Source: Glandiceps talaboti (lineage: Eukaryota > Hemichordata > Enteropneusta > Spengelidae). Taken from it: a stretch of 64,000 bases of DNA. The stretch covers positions 4,190,216-4,254,215 of the forward strand of contig NC_135557.1 in the NCBI RefSeq assembly GCF_964340395.1. The letters are read 5' to 3'. The position numbers and the translations under genes were made by a program. Under the pieces are notes generated by a model that ran no database searches, was not told the DNA's origin, and saw nothing but the letters and a program-made list of their open reading frames with translations. Within the stretch, counting starts at the first letter, position 1. The number at the start of each line of letters is the position of its first letter. This document shows positions 1 to 12,236 of the stretch, in pieces.

Positions 1-769
1 TGGACGCTGCCATCTTTATAACTGAAAACACTACGCCAGACACTTCACACTGTATAAGATGTAATGCGGTTAAATCAATCCGCAGGCCAAGAATGAAATA
101 GTTCACAGACAAAACGGAGTTTTTAAGTGTAACTTGGGATGAATCTAAATAAGTGTTTTATTTTGATGATTTTTTTGTTAGTTTTAACTTTAATTTTAAT
201 ACTTGTCACCCCAAATACTCGCTAAAGACAACAGGTTTATCATTGACGAGTTCGGAGAAACTAAACTCTAGGTGGCGCTATAACCATTTTCCAAGCTTTC
301 CACGAGAACAGTGTTGTGCAATGTACAGACCTCAATATTTCGACACTGCTCTCCGTATCTAGTTATGTTGACACTCGATCAGTTCGTGGTGATATTTAGC
401 TGTTTTATTAGCAATGCAGTTAGTGGCATTTTATTTCTATTTTCACAACAACAATATTGATGTTACTGCCTAAAAGTGAAAATAAACTATTGTTAGAATA
501 TATATCTCCTGGAGAATATTAATGTTATGAACATTTACATATATTTCATAGTTTTCATGAAATTTCTTTGATCTGTAAATTTAATGATTTTTACTCAAAA
601 TGTAATGTTTTAATTTACTTTGTATATTGTTATTTTGACACAACTGGTGATGTCACGTTTATGTTGTCATGGTAATTTTAACTTCCAGTTCAGAATAAAA
701 ATGTGACAATGATATAAAACATTATATATCAGTACTTAAACCCTGTGTGTATGTTTGTGTCTATGCCCA

Positions 770-770
<1 letters not shown>

Positions 771-844
<74 letters not shown>

Positions 845-865
845 GCTGTCTGTCTGTCTGTCTGC

Positions 866-918
<53 letters not shown>

Positions 919-966
919 GCTGTCTGTCTCTGTCTGTCTGTCTGTCTGTCTGCCTGTCTGTTTGTC

Positions 967-1013
<47 letters not shown>

Positions 1014-1048
1014 GAGTCTACATGTATGTATGTATGTATGTATGTATG

Positions 1049-1095
<47 letters not shown>

Positions 1096-1220
1096 ATGCG
1101 TGTATGTATGTATGTATGTATGTATGTATGTATGTATGTATGTATGTATGTACGTATGTATGTGTGTATGTATGTATGTATGTGTGCATGTATGTATGTA
1201 TGTATGTATGTATGTATGTA
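771..1220. repeat. CTGT then TATG/TGCG microsatellite
   Basis: A (CTGT)n tract fills about 771-1014 and a (TATG)n tract with TGCG variants fills about 1022-1220. All six frames stay open only because of the 4-bp period; the apparent long reading frames here are not genes. The same compound microsatellite occurs in copy B at about 56962-57157, where a retroelement has inserted into the TATG part. Confidence 0.97.
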
Positions 1221-1352
1221 GCTATTCGCAACCATAATTATAATCCTTTCTAAATTTTCTAGAAAAGGTAAATAATTATCAAAAACTGTTAAATGCTTTA
1301 AATCTTGGTTTATTGAACAATTTTAAGAATTCGTCGAATTCATTTCAAATTT

Positions 1353-3373
1353 AGGGACCGGTCAGTTTCTCCAGCCTGGGGGGTGCCGGTGGATTCTTAA
1401 ATCGGGCCGACAAAAAGTCACTGACCCCCCCTATCTGTAAAACCAAAAACAGGCTGACCCCCACTATCACTTAATTCTAAAACATGATGACCCCCGCCCC
1501 CCCCCCCATATATGATATTCGCATGAGTGACAGGTATTTTTTGATCGTGACTCAGTGTGGACTGCTTGACTGTCTTGCATCTACTTTATAAGATCCCGGG
1601 TTAGCACTATCATAATTATAATTATTGACTACACAGGGTAAATATATTTGAAAAGGAGTTTAATAGCATCTTGACAGTGAAAGGTAGGGGGAAAGCTTGA
1701 GAAGGGAATATGTACAGCTGTCATGGGGGGTCCTAGGTGGTCTCCCCCTAGAAGCCAGGAGGTTTTTAACTCTGAAAAGTCAATTTTGAGACTATTCAGA
1801 CATTTTTAGAAAATCATTTCCAAGCTTTACAAGACAGCACCAACATGTAAAAAGCAACTACATAAGGTTGAAATATTTTGAAATATAGTTTGATAGGATC
1901 TCGACAGTAAGAGGTAGGGGAGAGATCTTGAGACTGGGATGTGTACACCTCGTGGGGGGGGGGGGGTCTCCCCCTAGAAGCCCTGGAGGTTTTTTCTCTG
2001 AAAAGTCAATTTTGAGACTATTCAGACCCTTTCAGACAATAATTTCCAAGCCTTACAAGACAACACCAACATGTAAAAAACAACTACATAGGGTTGAAAT
2101 ACTTTTGAAATATACTTTGATAACATCTTGACAGTAAGAGGGGAAGAGCTTGAGACTGGGATATGTCCACCTCATGTGGGGGGTCTGAGGGGGTCTCCCT
2201 CTAGAAGCCCTGAAGGATGTTTACTCTTATAGCCAATATTTACGCTATTTAGACCCTTCAAGCAATAACTTAATCCATGCTTTACAAGACAGCAAGTATC
2301 AGAAACTATTCTTTATAACTTACACTAAGGGTTGAAATATGTTCTTAAAAAGTTAAATGGCATCATTATATACATGTAGGTCAGCACATCTAATGATAGT
2401 ATCATTGGTAGGGGAGATTTGGAGATTAAGGCAATTTTAGACTATCTTGGCAAACGTTTCAGATCTTGAAAAGACAATATCATCTCAAATTAGAATAGGG
2501 TGAAAATATTTAAGAAAAGTTTAATACCATTATGACAGTAAAAGGTTGTTGGTGGATCTGATTGTTGGTTGAATGCATGAGTGACCTCTGGGGGTGAGGA
2601 AGTCCTTGGGGTTTTCCCCCTGGCAGATATGGAGTTTTTTGCTTGAGATACTAAGGCAATGTTTAGGTTATTCATAACCTTTGAGGTAATATTTCCAAGC
2701 TTCGAAAAGCTAACGTAAATGTACGTTTTAAATGAGTTTCCTATATCACATAAAATAGACATGTAACATTAGTATAGGGGCATTAATATATGTATAATAA
2801 AGTCATCGGTATGTTAGAGAACTTTAGGTGGTCATACCTAGTGTATAATAGAAACTGGAATCTGATGAGATGTGGTGATTTGTAGTGTCAATAACATGAC
2901 GAGTAGAACGATTTAGATTAACTTCATTTATAAACTATCTATGAAAATTGCCATTACGAAACCTTCAAGTCACATGTTCACTTTTGCCCCAAACTGCAAT
3001 ATAAGTGAAGCATTGATTGTGAAACAGCCAAGCATTTACATGACATGTTCTGTAACTAGTGTGGTAGCTAGGTAATACATATATATGTATATGTATAGTT
3101 ATGTTTGAACTAATAAGTAATATTAAAGAATTCATGTAAGAAACAGGGACAAGAACAAATATTGACATGTACCACATTTCAGACAAGGCTATATGCCATT
3201 GTAGAAAGGATTTTTTTCTTCCATCACAATTTAAAACACAATGACTCCCCCTATCCACAATTTTCAAAACAGCATGACCCCCCCCTACTGCCAATTTCAA
3301 AAACAGGGTGACCCCCCTACCAATCCACCGCCCCCCCCCCCCCCCCCGGCCGAAGAAACTGACCGGTCTCTCA
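1353..3373. mobile_element. Non-autonomous TIR DNA element with internal 228-bp repeats
   Basis: The ends form inverted repeats: AGGGACCGGTCAGTTTCT at 1353-1370 and its near-perfect reverse complement at 3354-3371. Duplicate copy B continues across this site without the insert (TTTAGTCGAAG near 58065), so the block is a genuine insertion. Inside are diverged tandem units of about 228 bp (clear starts near 1670, 1900 and 2126, a further one near 2531) with G- and C-runs. No transposase is visible. The TIR resembles those at 5018-6142 and 20968-22160, suggesting one superfamily. The target-site duplication is unclear. Confidence 0.75.
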
Positions 3374-4510
3374 GTCAAAGATTCATATGTATTGAAGGAA
3401 AATACCCCTGATTCTGTGCTGGTTTTCCTTGATTACACTTTCTCTATTCATATCAGAAAGAATTAAGTACACTCTACCACTTAACATTATGTTTTCTAGG
3501 TTTCTCATTTTCCCTTTTTCGCTTTTTTTTCCCCCTTTCCATGCCATCTCTGGACCAGAACTGCACTAGACAATGCACTAAAACTTGTGTTAATCTTGGC
3601 TGCAAGAGGGCGCTATTTACAATTACGCCTTTAGCGTGCTGTCAGCGAGCCATATCCATGTCAGCCATCACATCACTCAGTCGCCGTACAAGTATATCGT
3701 AGTACTCATGTATAAAGTATCCACAATACAATGCAGTGCGTGGTATCATGTGTTAAATTATCATTGTAAACAACGCAGTTGGGATCATAATTCATATTTT
3801 AGTCAGTACTCCCCGGGCCCCGTCTCTTTGATGGGGTCAATTTATCACTACCAGACTGTGAAGACTCGTGGATGTCCCGATGCTGACACCAGTGAGTGTA
3901 TCCTGCTGTAAGTTATTTCAAATCATGGTACGTTTTAGTTTAAAATCTCGTCTTGTATTTGCAAAGACACAAGGTAGTTGGTAGACGTAACGATGTGTTG
4001 AATAATAAATCTCATTATCTAAATTTTAAATCATTTATATTTGTTTAGTTTAAAACAAATCAGTTCGCAAAATGCAATGTCTTCATTTAGGAATATTTTA
4101 CATTTGTCGAATCCATGTGCCCACATACACGATGTAACTGCAATTATTGTAACGTTAGTTTTGAATGACTCCTTTTTTTCGTTTCGGGGTTAAAACTCAA
4201 AACAAACAGAACAAAAATCCCAAACATCAAGAAGTCGAAAACAGTTTATAAATACGCAATGTTTAGGATAAGGTATTATAAAAACTAACGTATTCCACTA
4301 GGCTGGATGCCAATATGGGTCCGACGTGGTCTTGCTAATTTTATCATGTACACGTATGAAATTCTATCGCCAAATTGTAGCATAAGCACATTGTCCATGT
4401 CGTTTGTGTAAATAAAATGTATAAACGTGTATATACAATGTACTATTGTTTTACAAACAAGGAATTCTAAGCAGTACATATTATTGTTATGATATGAATT
4501 TAAATACTCA

Positions 4511-4898
4511 TTGTTGAAATACATATTTACATTATTGAAATACATATTTACATTATTGAAATAAATATTTACATTATTGAAATACATATTTACATTATTG
4601 AAATACATATTTAATTATTTAAATGCATATTTTGTTTTCTGAAATACATATTTTTATTATTGAAATACATATTTGCATTATTGAAATACACATATATTAT
4701 TGAAATACATATATTTCATTATTGAAATACACATATTTCATTATTGAAATACACATTTCATTATTGAAATACATATTTATATTATTGAAATACATATCTA
4801 CATTATTGAAATACATATTTTGTTTTCTAGGACTATGAATATCTGGTGTGTATAGTTTTATCTGGTGTGTATAGTTTTATCTGGTGTGTATAGTTTGT
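4511..4898 (+). repeat. 21-bp AT-rich tandem repeat plus 19-bp triplet repeat
   Basis: About 15 units of ATTATTGAAATACATATTTAC fill 4511-4822. They are followed at 4842-4898 by three units of TCTGGTGTGTATAGTTTTA. Copy B has fewer units of both (59154-59337 and two 19-bp units near 59358-59395), so the arrays changed in length after the duplication. Confidence 0.9.
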
Positions 4899-5017
4899 TT
4901 CAATTCTCTCAAATTAACAAGCAATTGTGTGTTGTTTTGATTTCAGAGTTGATCGTATGTCTTCATCTAGAGTGGTGTCGTCCACAGCGTATGTGTTGTT
5001 TTATGAAAAGGTGAAGT

Positions 5018-6142
5018 AAGGGAACAATAAGTTTTTATGTCTCTTGATACATCCCTGTGCATATTACATGGAGTCATAACATTGCACCTTTTAGGCAACA
5101 GCTTTGTTAGAAATGACTTCTTAATATTGCTTGCATTGTGTCATCATGTGGTATAAAAACTTGCATGTGTAGCAGTACACGTAACACATAAGAAATGAAA
5201 TACCTTGAAATTTACTGGATGGACTGACTCTAAAATCTGTGCCTCCATTGACCTGAACATGTTGAATTGCACACAAACATAGCCAATAGAGACACACTTT
5301 CAAATAATTTAATGAATTTTATCTCTAAATGGTAAATGGCCTCCACTGTGCATGTTTTCCCCAAATTTTCTCACTTTCTACTTGATCTTTTTTATTATTA
5401 TTTGTGTCATAATATGACTTGAAATGATATAAAACCTTTGAAATCCAAATATTTGTGATACTTTTATGATATAACTAAGTTGTGTTTTACTTTGAATGGT
5501 GATCTAAATGGCCTCTGAAATGTGTTCATTTTTCAAAAAGCTCTTACCATGAGAGGGAGACACCCCCTCCCAACCCCAACCCAACCCCCATGCTTGTATA
5601 GTTCTCTCCCTACTTTGAAACTTACTGAAAACCCTAGGTTTACAATTATATTAACTCCATTTCGAATATTATACTTTATAATTAGCTTAATATTTAATAA
5701 TGGTAATAGTTCACTCAATCTAAGCGATATCCTAGAACTTTTGGTTACTAAACCATGAATATTTTGTATGCCCGTGAACAGACAATCATACTTCTTATAG
5801 GGTTCCTGTTTAAACAGCTTTATACATGTGAAGCAATGGATTTGGGATAGCAATTTACCAGATACACTTGAAATTACTGTAAATGTAACAAGTAAAATTA
5901 ACTATGCAGTGTGTGCTGTATTGTGCTTTGAGAATCTAGAGTGTCTTTTGCAAGCACAAGAAGAAAGTTTCTTGTCAACAGATGTCGGGGGGGGGGGGGG
6001 GTCATTGTGTTTTTTTTTGTTTGTCAGAGGAGGGGTTGAGGAAGGGGGGGGGTTGGATTGTTTTGTGGAAGAATGGCAGGGCAGTTCACTATTTTTACAT
6101 ACAACAAGAAGTCACCGGCCGCAAAAACTGATCACTCCCTAA
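5018..6142 (-). mobile_element. Non-autonomous TIR DNA element (copy 2 of family)
   Basis: Begins TAAGGGAACAATAAGTTTTT and ends CAAAAACTGATCACTCCCTAA, forming imperfect terminal inverted repeats. Copy B of the segmental duplication reads through the site without it (GTGAAGTAAATACATT near 59521). The interior is homologous, in reverse orientation, to the element at 20968-22160, including the run of G/C near 5985-6001. No transposase is seen, so it is probably mobilised in trans. A TA or TAA target duplication is possible. Confidence 0.78.
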
Positions 6143-6255
6143 TGACATCACTATATCAGTTACAGTACTCCACCAGTGACAGGACTTATGACTTCTTTTG
6201 TTTTTATCAAGTTCAGTTCAGGTCTTTCAAGTCAGGATTGAAGAAGCCTGATTCC

Positions 6256-7351
6256 TGGATTTTAACTTGAAGTGAATTTTTAACTGTGATTTACGATTTG
6301 TAGATTGATCCAATTGGCTCTGTTTTAGAGTCGAACTGAACATTATAAAACAGTACTGAAGAATTTGGTTGTTTTTTTTATGTAAAATGCTGACTTTGGT
6401 GGCATTATGAGGTTTTTTTATAAAATATTTGTAAAATATGTATGTAAAGAGGAAATAAGAGTTGGTAAAAGAGAAAAGTGATGGATGTTATAATGGCTAT
6501 GTTGTTTTTTTAGTATATTTAGGGGCTGGTTCTCCCAAAACTAGTGTTGTTTGACAACATTTATGGAAAACTTGTCATGCAAAATATATTTTGTACATTT
6601 TTGTACATAAATTGTAAGAATTGACTGCATAGCTTCCGTTAAAAAAACCCAGTTTTGATGAATTGTGTTAATTTATTCTAACCAAGTGTCACCTCTTACA
6701 GGAAAGTACAAAATTATCTTGTAAAACATTGTTTGCACCTTACTATTAGAAATGAATTAATCACAGAGATGAGAATTTACTGCATATTATAGGTATCAAT
6801 CTGATTAAGATCCGATGTGGTGAAAGTGTCTAAATGCTTTATTTACCTCTATTTCCATCATTTTGTGTCGTTTGTTTTCATACCGAGTGATTGCCGCCTT
6901 CCCATGAAGGATTTTAATCAGATTGGGGTGTACATGTATATAGAGAACGACATCAGTGGTTTGTAATAAGTACTGTGTCATAGTTATATTCAACCAGTTC
7001 TCTCTTTAAGTGAAGTCGGATATCTAAAGTCATATTTCAACATTGCACAAAATATTTAAGATATTTATTCACTGAAATATTTGGTTTAGTAGTGTTACCA
7101 TGACAACATTAGACTCTGTCATGGATAGTATCTGATTAACTCTCTTTGGTGGGGTGAAGAAAGTGACTAACTCACTGACTGATTGTACCAGTCAATGTCA
7201 TCAGTAGTAGTGCCAAATTTACAGACTCACTGACTCTCTGACTGTCTAACATAGAAAATACAAGATGACCTTTGACCTACTCATATCTGCATATCAATAC
7301 ATTTCTTATTAACATGGGGGATTTGACCTTTGACCTTTGACCAGTAAGAAG
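6256..7351. other. Non-coding stretch without recognised gene
   Basis: AT-rich sequence with only short reading frames lacking recognisable similarity. The only structured items are direct-repeat half-sites at 7266-7278 and 7324-7342 (listed separately), just before the 55-bp minisatellite. Confidence 0.6.
7266..7342 (-). promoter_or_regulatory. DR1-type nuclear receptor half-site cluster
   Basis: TGACCTTTGACCT at 7266-7278 is the exact reverse complement of AGGTCAAAGGTCA, the DR1 consensus bound by HNF4/RXR/COUP-TF-type nuclear receptors. At 7324-7342 three such half-sites follow each other (TGACCTTTGACCTTTGACC). The match is direct; any regulatory role is inference, since no gene starts nearby. 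Confidence 0.3.
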
Positions 7352-9355
7352 ACACTATCCTACTGTGAGTGTCCCATAACAGGTTTATTGTACTGTCCTA
7401 TCAGAAACACTACCCTACTGTGAGTGTCCCATAACAGGTTTATTGTACTGTCCTATCAGAAACACTACCCTACTGTGAGTGTCCCATAACAGGTTTGTTG
7501 TACTGTCCTATCAGAAACACTACCCTACTGTGAGTGTCCCATAACAGGTTTATTGTACTGTCCTATCAGAAACACTACCCTACTGTGAGTGTCCCATAAC
7601 AGGTTTATTGTACTGTCCTATCAGAAACACTACCCTACTGTGAGTGTCCCATAACAGGTTTATTGTACTGTCCTATCAGAAACACTACCCTACTGTGAGT
7701 GTCCCATAACAGGTTTATTGTACTGTCCTATCAGAAACACTACCCTACTGTGAGTGTCCCATAACAGGTTTATTGTACTGTCCTATCAGAAACACTACCC
7801 TACTGTGAGTGTCCCATAACAGGTTTATTGTACTGTCCTATCAGAAACACTACCCTACTGTGAGTGTCCCATAACAGGTTTATTGTACTGTCCTATCAGA
7901 AACACTACCCTACTGTGAGTGTCCCATAACAGGTTTATTGTACTGTCCTATCAGAAACACTACCCTACTGTGAGTGTCCCATAACAGGTTTATTGTACTG
8001 TCCTATCTGAAACACTACCCTACTGTGAGTGTCCCATAACAGGTTTATTGTACTGTCCTATCAGAAACACTACCCTACTGTGAATGTCTCATAACAGGTT
8101 TATTGTACTGTCCTATCAGAAACACTACCCTACTGTGAGTGTCCCATAACAGGTTTATTGTACTGTCCTATCAGAAACACTACTCTACTGTGAGTGTCCC
8201 ATAACAGGTTTATTGTACTGTCCTATCAGAAACACTACCCTACTGTGAGTGTCCCATAACAGGTTTATTGTACTGTCCTATCAGAAACACTACCCTACTG
8301 TGAGTGTCCCATAACAGGTTTATTGTACTGTCCTATCAGAAACACTACCCTACTGTGAGTGTCCCATAACAGGTTTATTGTACTGTCCTATCTGAAACAC
8401 TACCCTACTGTGAGTGTCCCATAACAGGTTTATTGTACTGTCCTATCAGAAACACTACCCTACTGTGAGTGTCTCATAACAGGTTTATTGTACTGTCCTA
8501 TCAGAAACACTACCCTACTGTGAGTGTCCCATAACAGGTTTATTGTACTGTCCTATCAGAAACACTACCCTACTGTGAGTGTCCCATAACAGGTTTATTG
8601 TACTGTCCTATCAGAAACACTACCCTACTGTGAGTGTCCCATAACAGGTTTATTGTACTGTCCTATCAGAAACACTACCCTACTGTGAGTGTCCCATAAC
8701 AGGTTTATTGTACTGTCCTATCAGAAACACTACCCTACTGTGAGTGTCCCATAACAGGTTTATTGTACTGTCCTATCAGAAACACTACCCTACTGTGAGT
8801 GTCCCATAACAGGTTTGTTGTACTGTCCTATCAGAAACACTACCCTACTGTGAGTGTCCCATAACAGGTTTGTTGTACTGTCCTATCAGAAACACTACCC
8901 TACTGTGAGTGTCCCATAACAGGTTTGTTGTACTGTCCTATCAGAAACACTACCCTACTGTGAGTGTCCCATAACAGGTTTGTTGTACTGTCCTATCAGA
9001 AACACTACCCTACTGTGAGTGTCCCATAACAGGTTTGTTGTACTGTCCTATCAGAAACACTACCCTACTGTGAGTGTCCCATAACAGGTTTATTGTACTG
9101 TCCTATCAGAAACACTACCCTACTGTGAGTGTCCCATAACAGGTTTATTGTACTGTCCTATCAGAAACACTACCCTACTGTGAGTGTCCCATAACAGGTT
9201 TATTGTACTGTCCTATCAGAAACACTACCCTACTGTGAGTGTCCCATAACAGGTTTATTGTACTGTCCTATCTGAAACACTACCCTACTGTGAGTGTCCC
9301 ATAACAGGTTTATTGTACTGTCCTATCAGAAACACTACCCTACTGTGAGTGTCCT
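7352..9355. repeat. 55-bp minisatellite, about 36 copies
   Basis: Head-to-tail units of 55 bp starting TCAGAAACACTACCCTACTG and containing GTCCCATAACAGGTTTATTG. Units are almost identical, with a few recurrent variants (TTTGTTG for TTTATTG, clustered near 8810-9050; TCTGAAAC). Clustering of the same variant in adjacent units indicates local unequal exchange or slippage. There are no unique spacers, so this is not a CRISPR-type array. Confidence 0.97.
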
Positions 9356-9616
9356 GTAACATGTTGTAACAATAGTTGAAGTTTTTGTCTATCTTAGTAA
9401 GGTGAAAGCTGTCTGACCACAGTTATGATTTTACCGTGGCACTTCTTGGAATTGAATGGTTTACCAGAGAGTAGTCAACTTTATTTTATTAATAACCTTT
9501 TACAATTGTTTCTCTCATTTTTCTCTCTATAGTTACTTTCTGTCAATTTTGTTTGTTTCATTGTTTGCATATCATCTTGTTATTGCATTTCTTGTCATGT
9601 ATTGTTTGTTTTTTTA

Positions 9617-10436
9617 AAGTAAAAGTAAAAGTCCAGTCAGACTTATTTCTATCTTTAGTACACTTGTATTGTAGTAAAGGTTGTTTATTATAGTGACATG
9701 TGATATACATTTTACAAATTGGCAATAACAATATCAGAAAGCAAACACATCACCCAGCCCACCAGGCTTATTAGTCACTACAAAACTGAATTGCTCCTAT
9801 AAAGCACTTAAAAATAAGATATTGATTACTGCTATCAACTTAAAGGTAAAGTCCAGTCAGAATTATTTCTGCCTTTAGTACACTTGTATTGATTACTGCT
9901 ATCAACTTAGAGGAAAAGTCAAGTCAGACTTATTTCTGCCTTTGGTACACTTGTATTGATTACTGCTATAAACTTAGAGGAAAAGTCAAGTCAGACTTAT
10001 TTCTGCCTTTAGTACACTTGTATTGATTACTGCTATCAACTTAAAGGTAAAGTCCAGTCAGAATTATTTCTGCCTTTAGTACACTTGTATTGATTACTGC
10101 TATCAACTTAAAAGAAAAGTCCAGTCAGACTTATTTCTGACTTTAGTACACTTGTATTAATTACTGCTATCAACTTAAAAGAAAAGTCCAGTCAGACTTA
10201 TTTCTACCTTTAGTACACTTGTATTGATTACTGCTATAAACTTAAAAGAAAAGTCCAGTCAGACTTATTTCTGACTTTAGTACACTTGTATTGATTACTG
10301 CTATCAACTTAAAGGAAAAGTCCAGTCAGACTTATTTCTGTCTTTAGTACACTTGTATTGATTACTGCTATCAACTTAAAAGAAAAGTCCAGTCAGACTT
10401 ATTTCTGTCTTTAGTACACTTGTATTGATTACTGGG
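9617..10436. repeat. 67-bp minisatellite
   Basis: About nine units of 67 bp (key segment AAGTCCAGTCAGACTTATTT, then CACTTGTATTGATTACTGCT) fill 9832-10436. An isolated partial unit at 9617-9672 is separated from the array by about 160 bp of unrelated sequence. Confidence 0.93.
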
Positions 10437-10870
10437 TGATAAAATAGCACCTCGTCAGGTATTGATTTCAGAGGTTACTTGTTTCAAGAATAATCTAAAA
10501 AGATGGTGAGGTAAACACATGTTTTATAATTCATGTTCACTGTATATTATACAAGATTGTAGAATGAAGGTAATGAAAACAAAATGGAAAAAACTGCTAA
10601 AATGCAATTAAGTTGTTGCCACTCAAACAACACCAAGTCCATTAGGATAAATTGTAATTATTTTATTATTAACTTCATACCTGGAGGATTGACAACATTT
10701 ATAGGCAACAAAAAAGACCAAAAAAATGGACGTGAAATTTTAAAGTGTACATAAGATGTGTATTTTTGGTTAAATAACTTTGATATATTAAGCAATGGCT
10801 TTCTGATATTTTATGGTCATTTTTTTAACAGCCTAGAAATGTAAATTGAAAATTACAGATGAGAAATCAA
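10437..10870. other. Non-coding spacer
   Basis: Single-copy-looking AT-rich DNA between the 67-bp array and the inverted repeat. No gene, RNA or motif recognised. Confidence 0.6.
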
Positions 10871-11283
10871 AGGGTCACCGAAAAACTGTGTATTATACAC
10901 ATTTTATGTTCCCAAGAACAATTTAGATAGATAAGAAACAGGCTTCCCACAGACCACTCATTACAAATATAAACAACACCACACTCCTGCCAACAAGCAG
11001 ACACTGTATGTACACACATATCACCACAAGGGAACCATGCAAACAGACACATTCTTACTAGATTCAATTTGTATGTGTCAAAATCTAAGCCTGCAATGTT
11101 ATGACTTCCAATAGCTTGTTTGTTCCAAGGACATTGGGTGTGTCTCCATGTATCAGTTAGGGTGGGATGGTGTTGTTTATATTTGTAATGAGTGGTCTGT
11201 GGGAAGCCTGTTTCTTATCTATCTAAATTGTTCTTGGGGAACATAAAATGTACAATGATACACACAGTCTTTTGGCGACCCTT
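10871..11283. repeat. Fold-back inverted repeat with about 120-bp arms
   Basis: 10871-10992 and about 11161-11283 are reverse complements with few mismatches (outer ends AGGGTCACCGAAAAACTG and its complement; inner ends GGTGTTGTTTATATTTG-type). The spacer is about 170 bp. The structure could be a fold-back/MITE element or an inverted duplication; transcription would give a long hairpin. No coding capacity. Confidence 0.88.
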
Positions 11284-11325
11284 CAAAATTTCTGCTGTAT
11301 TTGTTTCTTATTGCAAATGCTGTTT

Positions 11326-12024
11326 AAGGCAATGCAGGGATATATTCAACTAGTAACACCCAAGTGAAGCATTTTAATTAAGGCAATGCAGGGCTATATT
11401 CAACTAGTAACACCCAAGTGAAGCATTTTAATTAAGGCAATGCAGGGCTATATTCAACTAGTAACACCCAAGTGAAGCATTTTAATTAAGGCAATGCAGG
11501 GCTATATTCAACTAGTAACACCCAAGTGAAGCATTTTAATTAAGGCAATGCAGGGCTATATTCAACTAGTAACACCCAAGTGAAGCATTTTAATTAAGGC
11601 AATGCAGGGCTATATTCAACTAGTAACACCCAAGTGAAGCATTTTAATTAAGGCAATGCAGGACTGTTTTTACAACTAGTAACACCCAAGTGAAGCATTT
11701 TAATTAAGGCAATGCAGGGCTATATTCAACTAGTAACACCCAAGTGAAGCATTTTAATTAAGGCAATGCAGGGCTATATTCAACTAGTAACACCCAAGTG
11801 AAGCATTTTAATTAAGGCAATGCAGAGGTGTTTTTACAACTAGTAACACCCAAGTGAAGCATTTTAATTAAGGCAATGCAGGACTGTTTTTACAACTAGT
11901 AAGACCCAAGTGAAGCATTTTAATTAAGGCAATGCAGAGGTGTTTTTACAACTAGTAACACCCAAGTGAAGCATTTTAATTAAGGCAATGCAGGACTGTT
12001 TTTACAACTAGTAACACCCAAGTG
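11326..12024. repeat. 54-bp minisatellite, about 13 copies
   Basis: Units of 54 bp (GGCAATGCAGGGCTATATTC, then CTAGTAACACCCAAGTGAAG). A second unit type with GACTGTTTTTACAACTAG is interspersed in the right half, showing two subfamilies. Confidence 0.95.
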
Positions 12025-12236
12025 TTAGCATTTCCACTGTGTGCCACGTTCATTGAAAGTGTTCATAGTAAGTTCGATGTATACTGGTTCAATTGTAGAA
12101 GTAATGGTGTCAACCAAGAAATCAAATGTTCATTAATTTTACAATATGCCTGGTGGGTAAAATTCTATTGCAGGTATCAAGAATTAAAACTGTACTGTTA
12201 CGCTTGACATACATGCTATTGATGATTTTTGTACAC

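Larger units (their letters stand above)
1..6255 (+). repeat. Segmental duplication, copy A
   Basis: The sequence from base 1 matches 56205-59660 nearly base for base, including the opening TGGACGCTGCCATC, the CTGT/TATG microsatellite, the 21-bp AT-rich tandem repeat and the last shared stretch around 6150-6255 / 59550-59660. Copy A is longer because two TIR elements (about 1353-3373 and 5018-6142) were inserted after the duplication; copy B lacks both. No coding region was recognised in the shared sequence. Because copy B starts directly after the polyadenylation signal of the main gene, this block may be the intergenic spacer of a tandem gene cluster (inference). Confidence 0.85.

Noticed and set aside
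729-1253. Long open frames on both strands (cysteine/valine- and histidine/threonine-rich)
   Set aside because: They are translations of CTGT and TATG microsatellites; the 4-bp period keeps all frames open.
5522-6270. Several overlapping frames of 70-106 aa
   Set aside because: They fall inside a TIR element and its flank, on both strands, with poly-G runs and no recognisable protein.
7352-9355. Possible CRISPR-like regular array
   Set aside because: The whole 55-bp period is repeated without unique spacers, and the window is eukaryotic.
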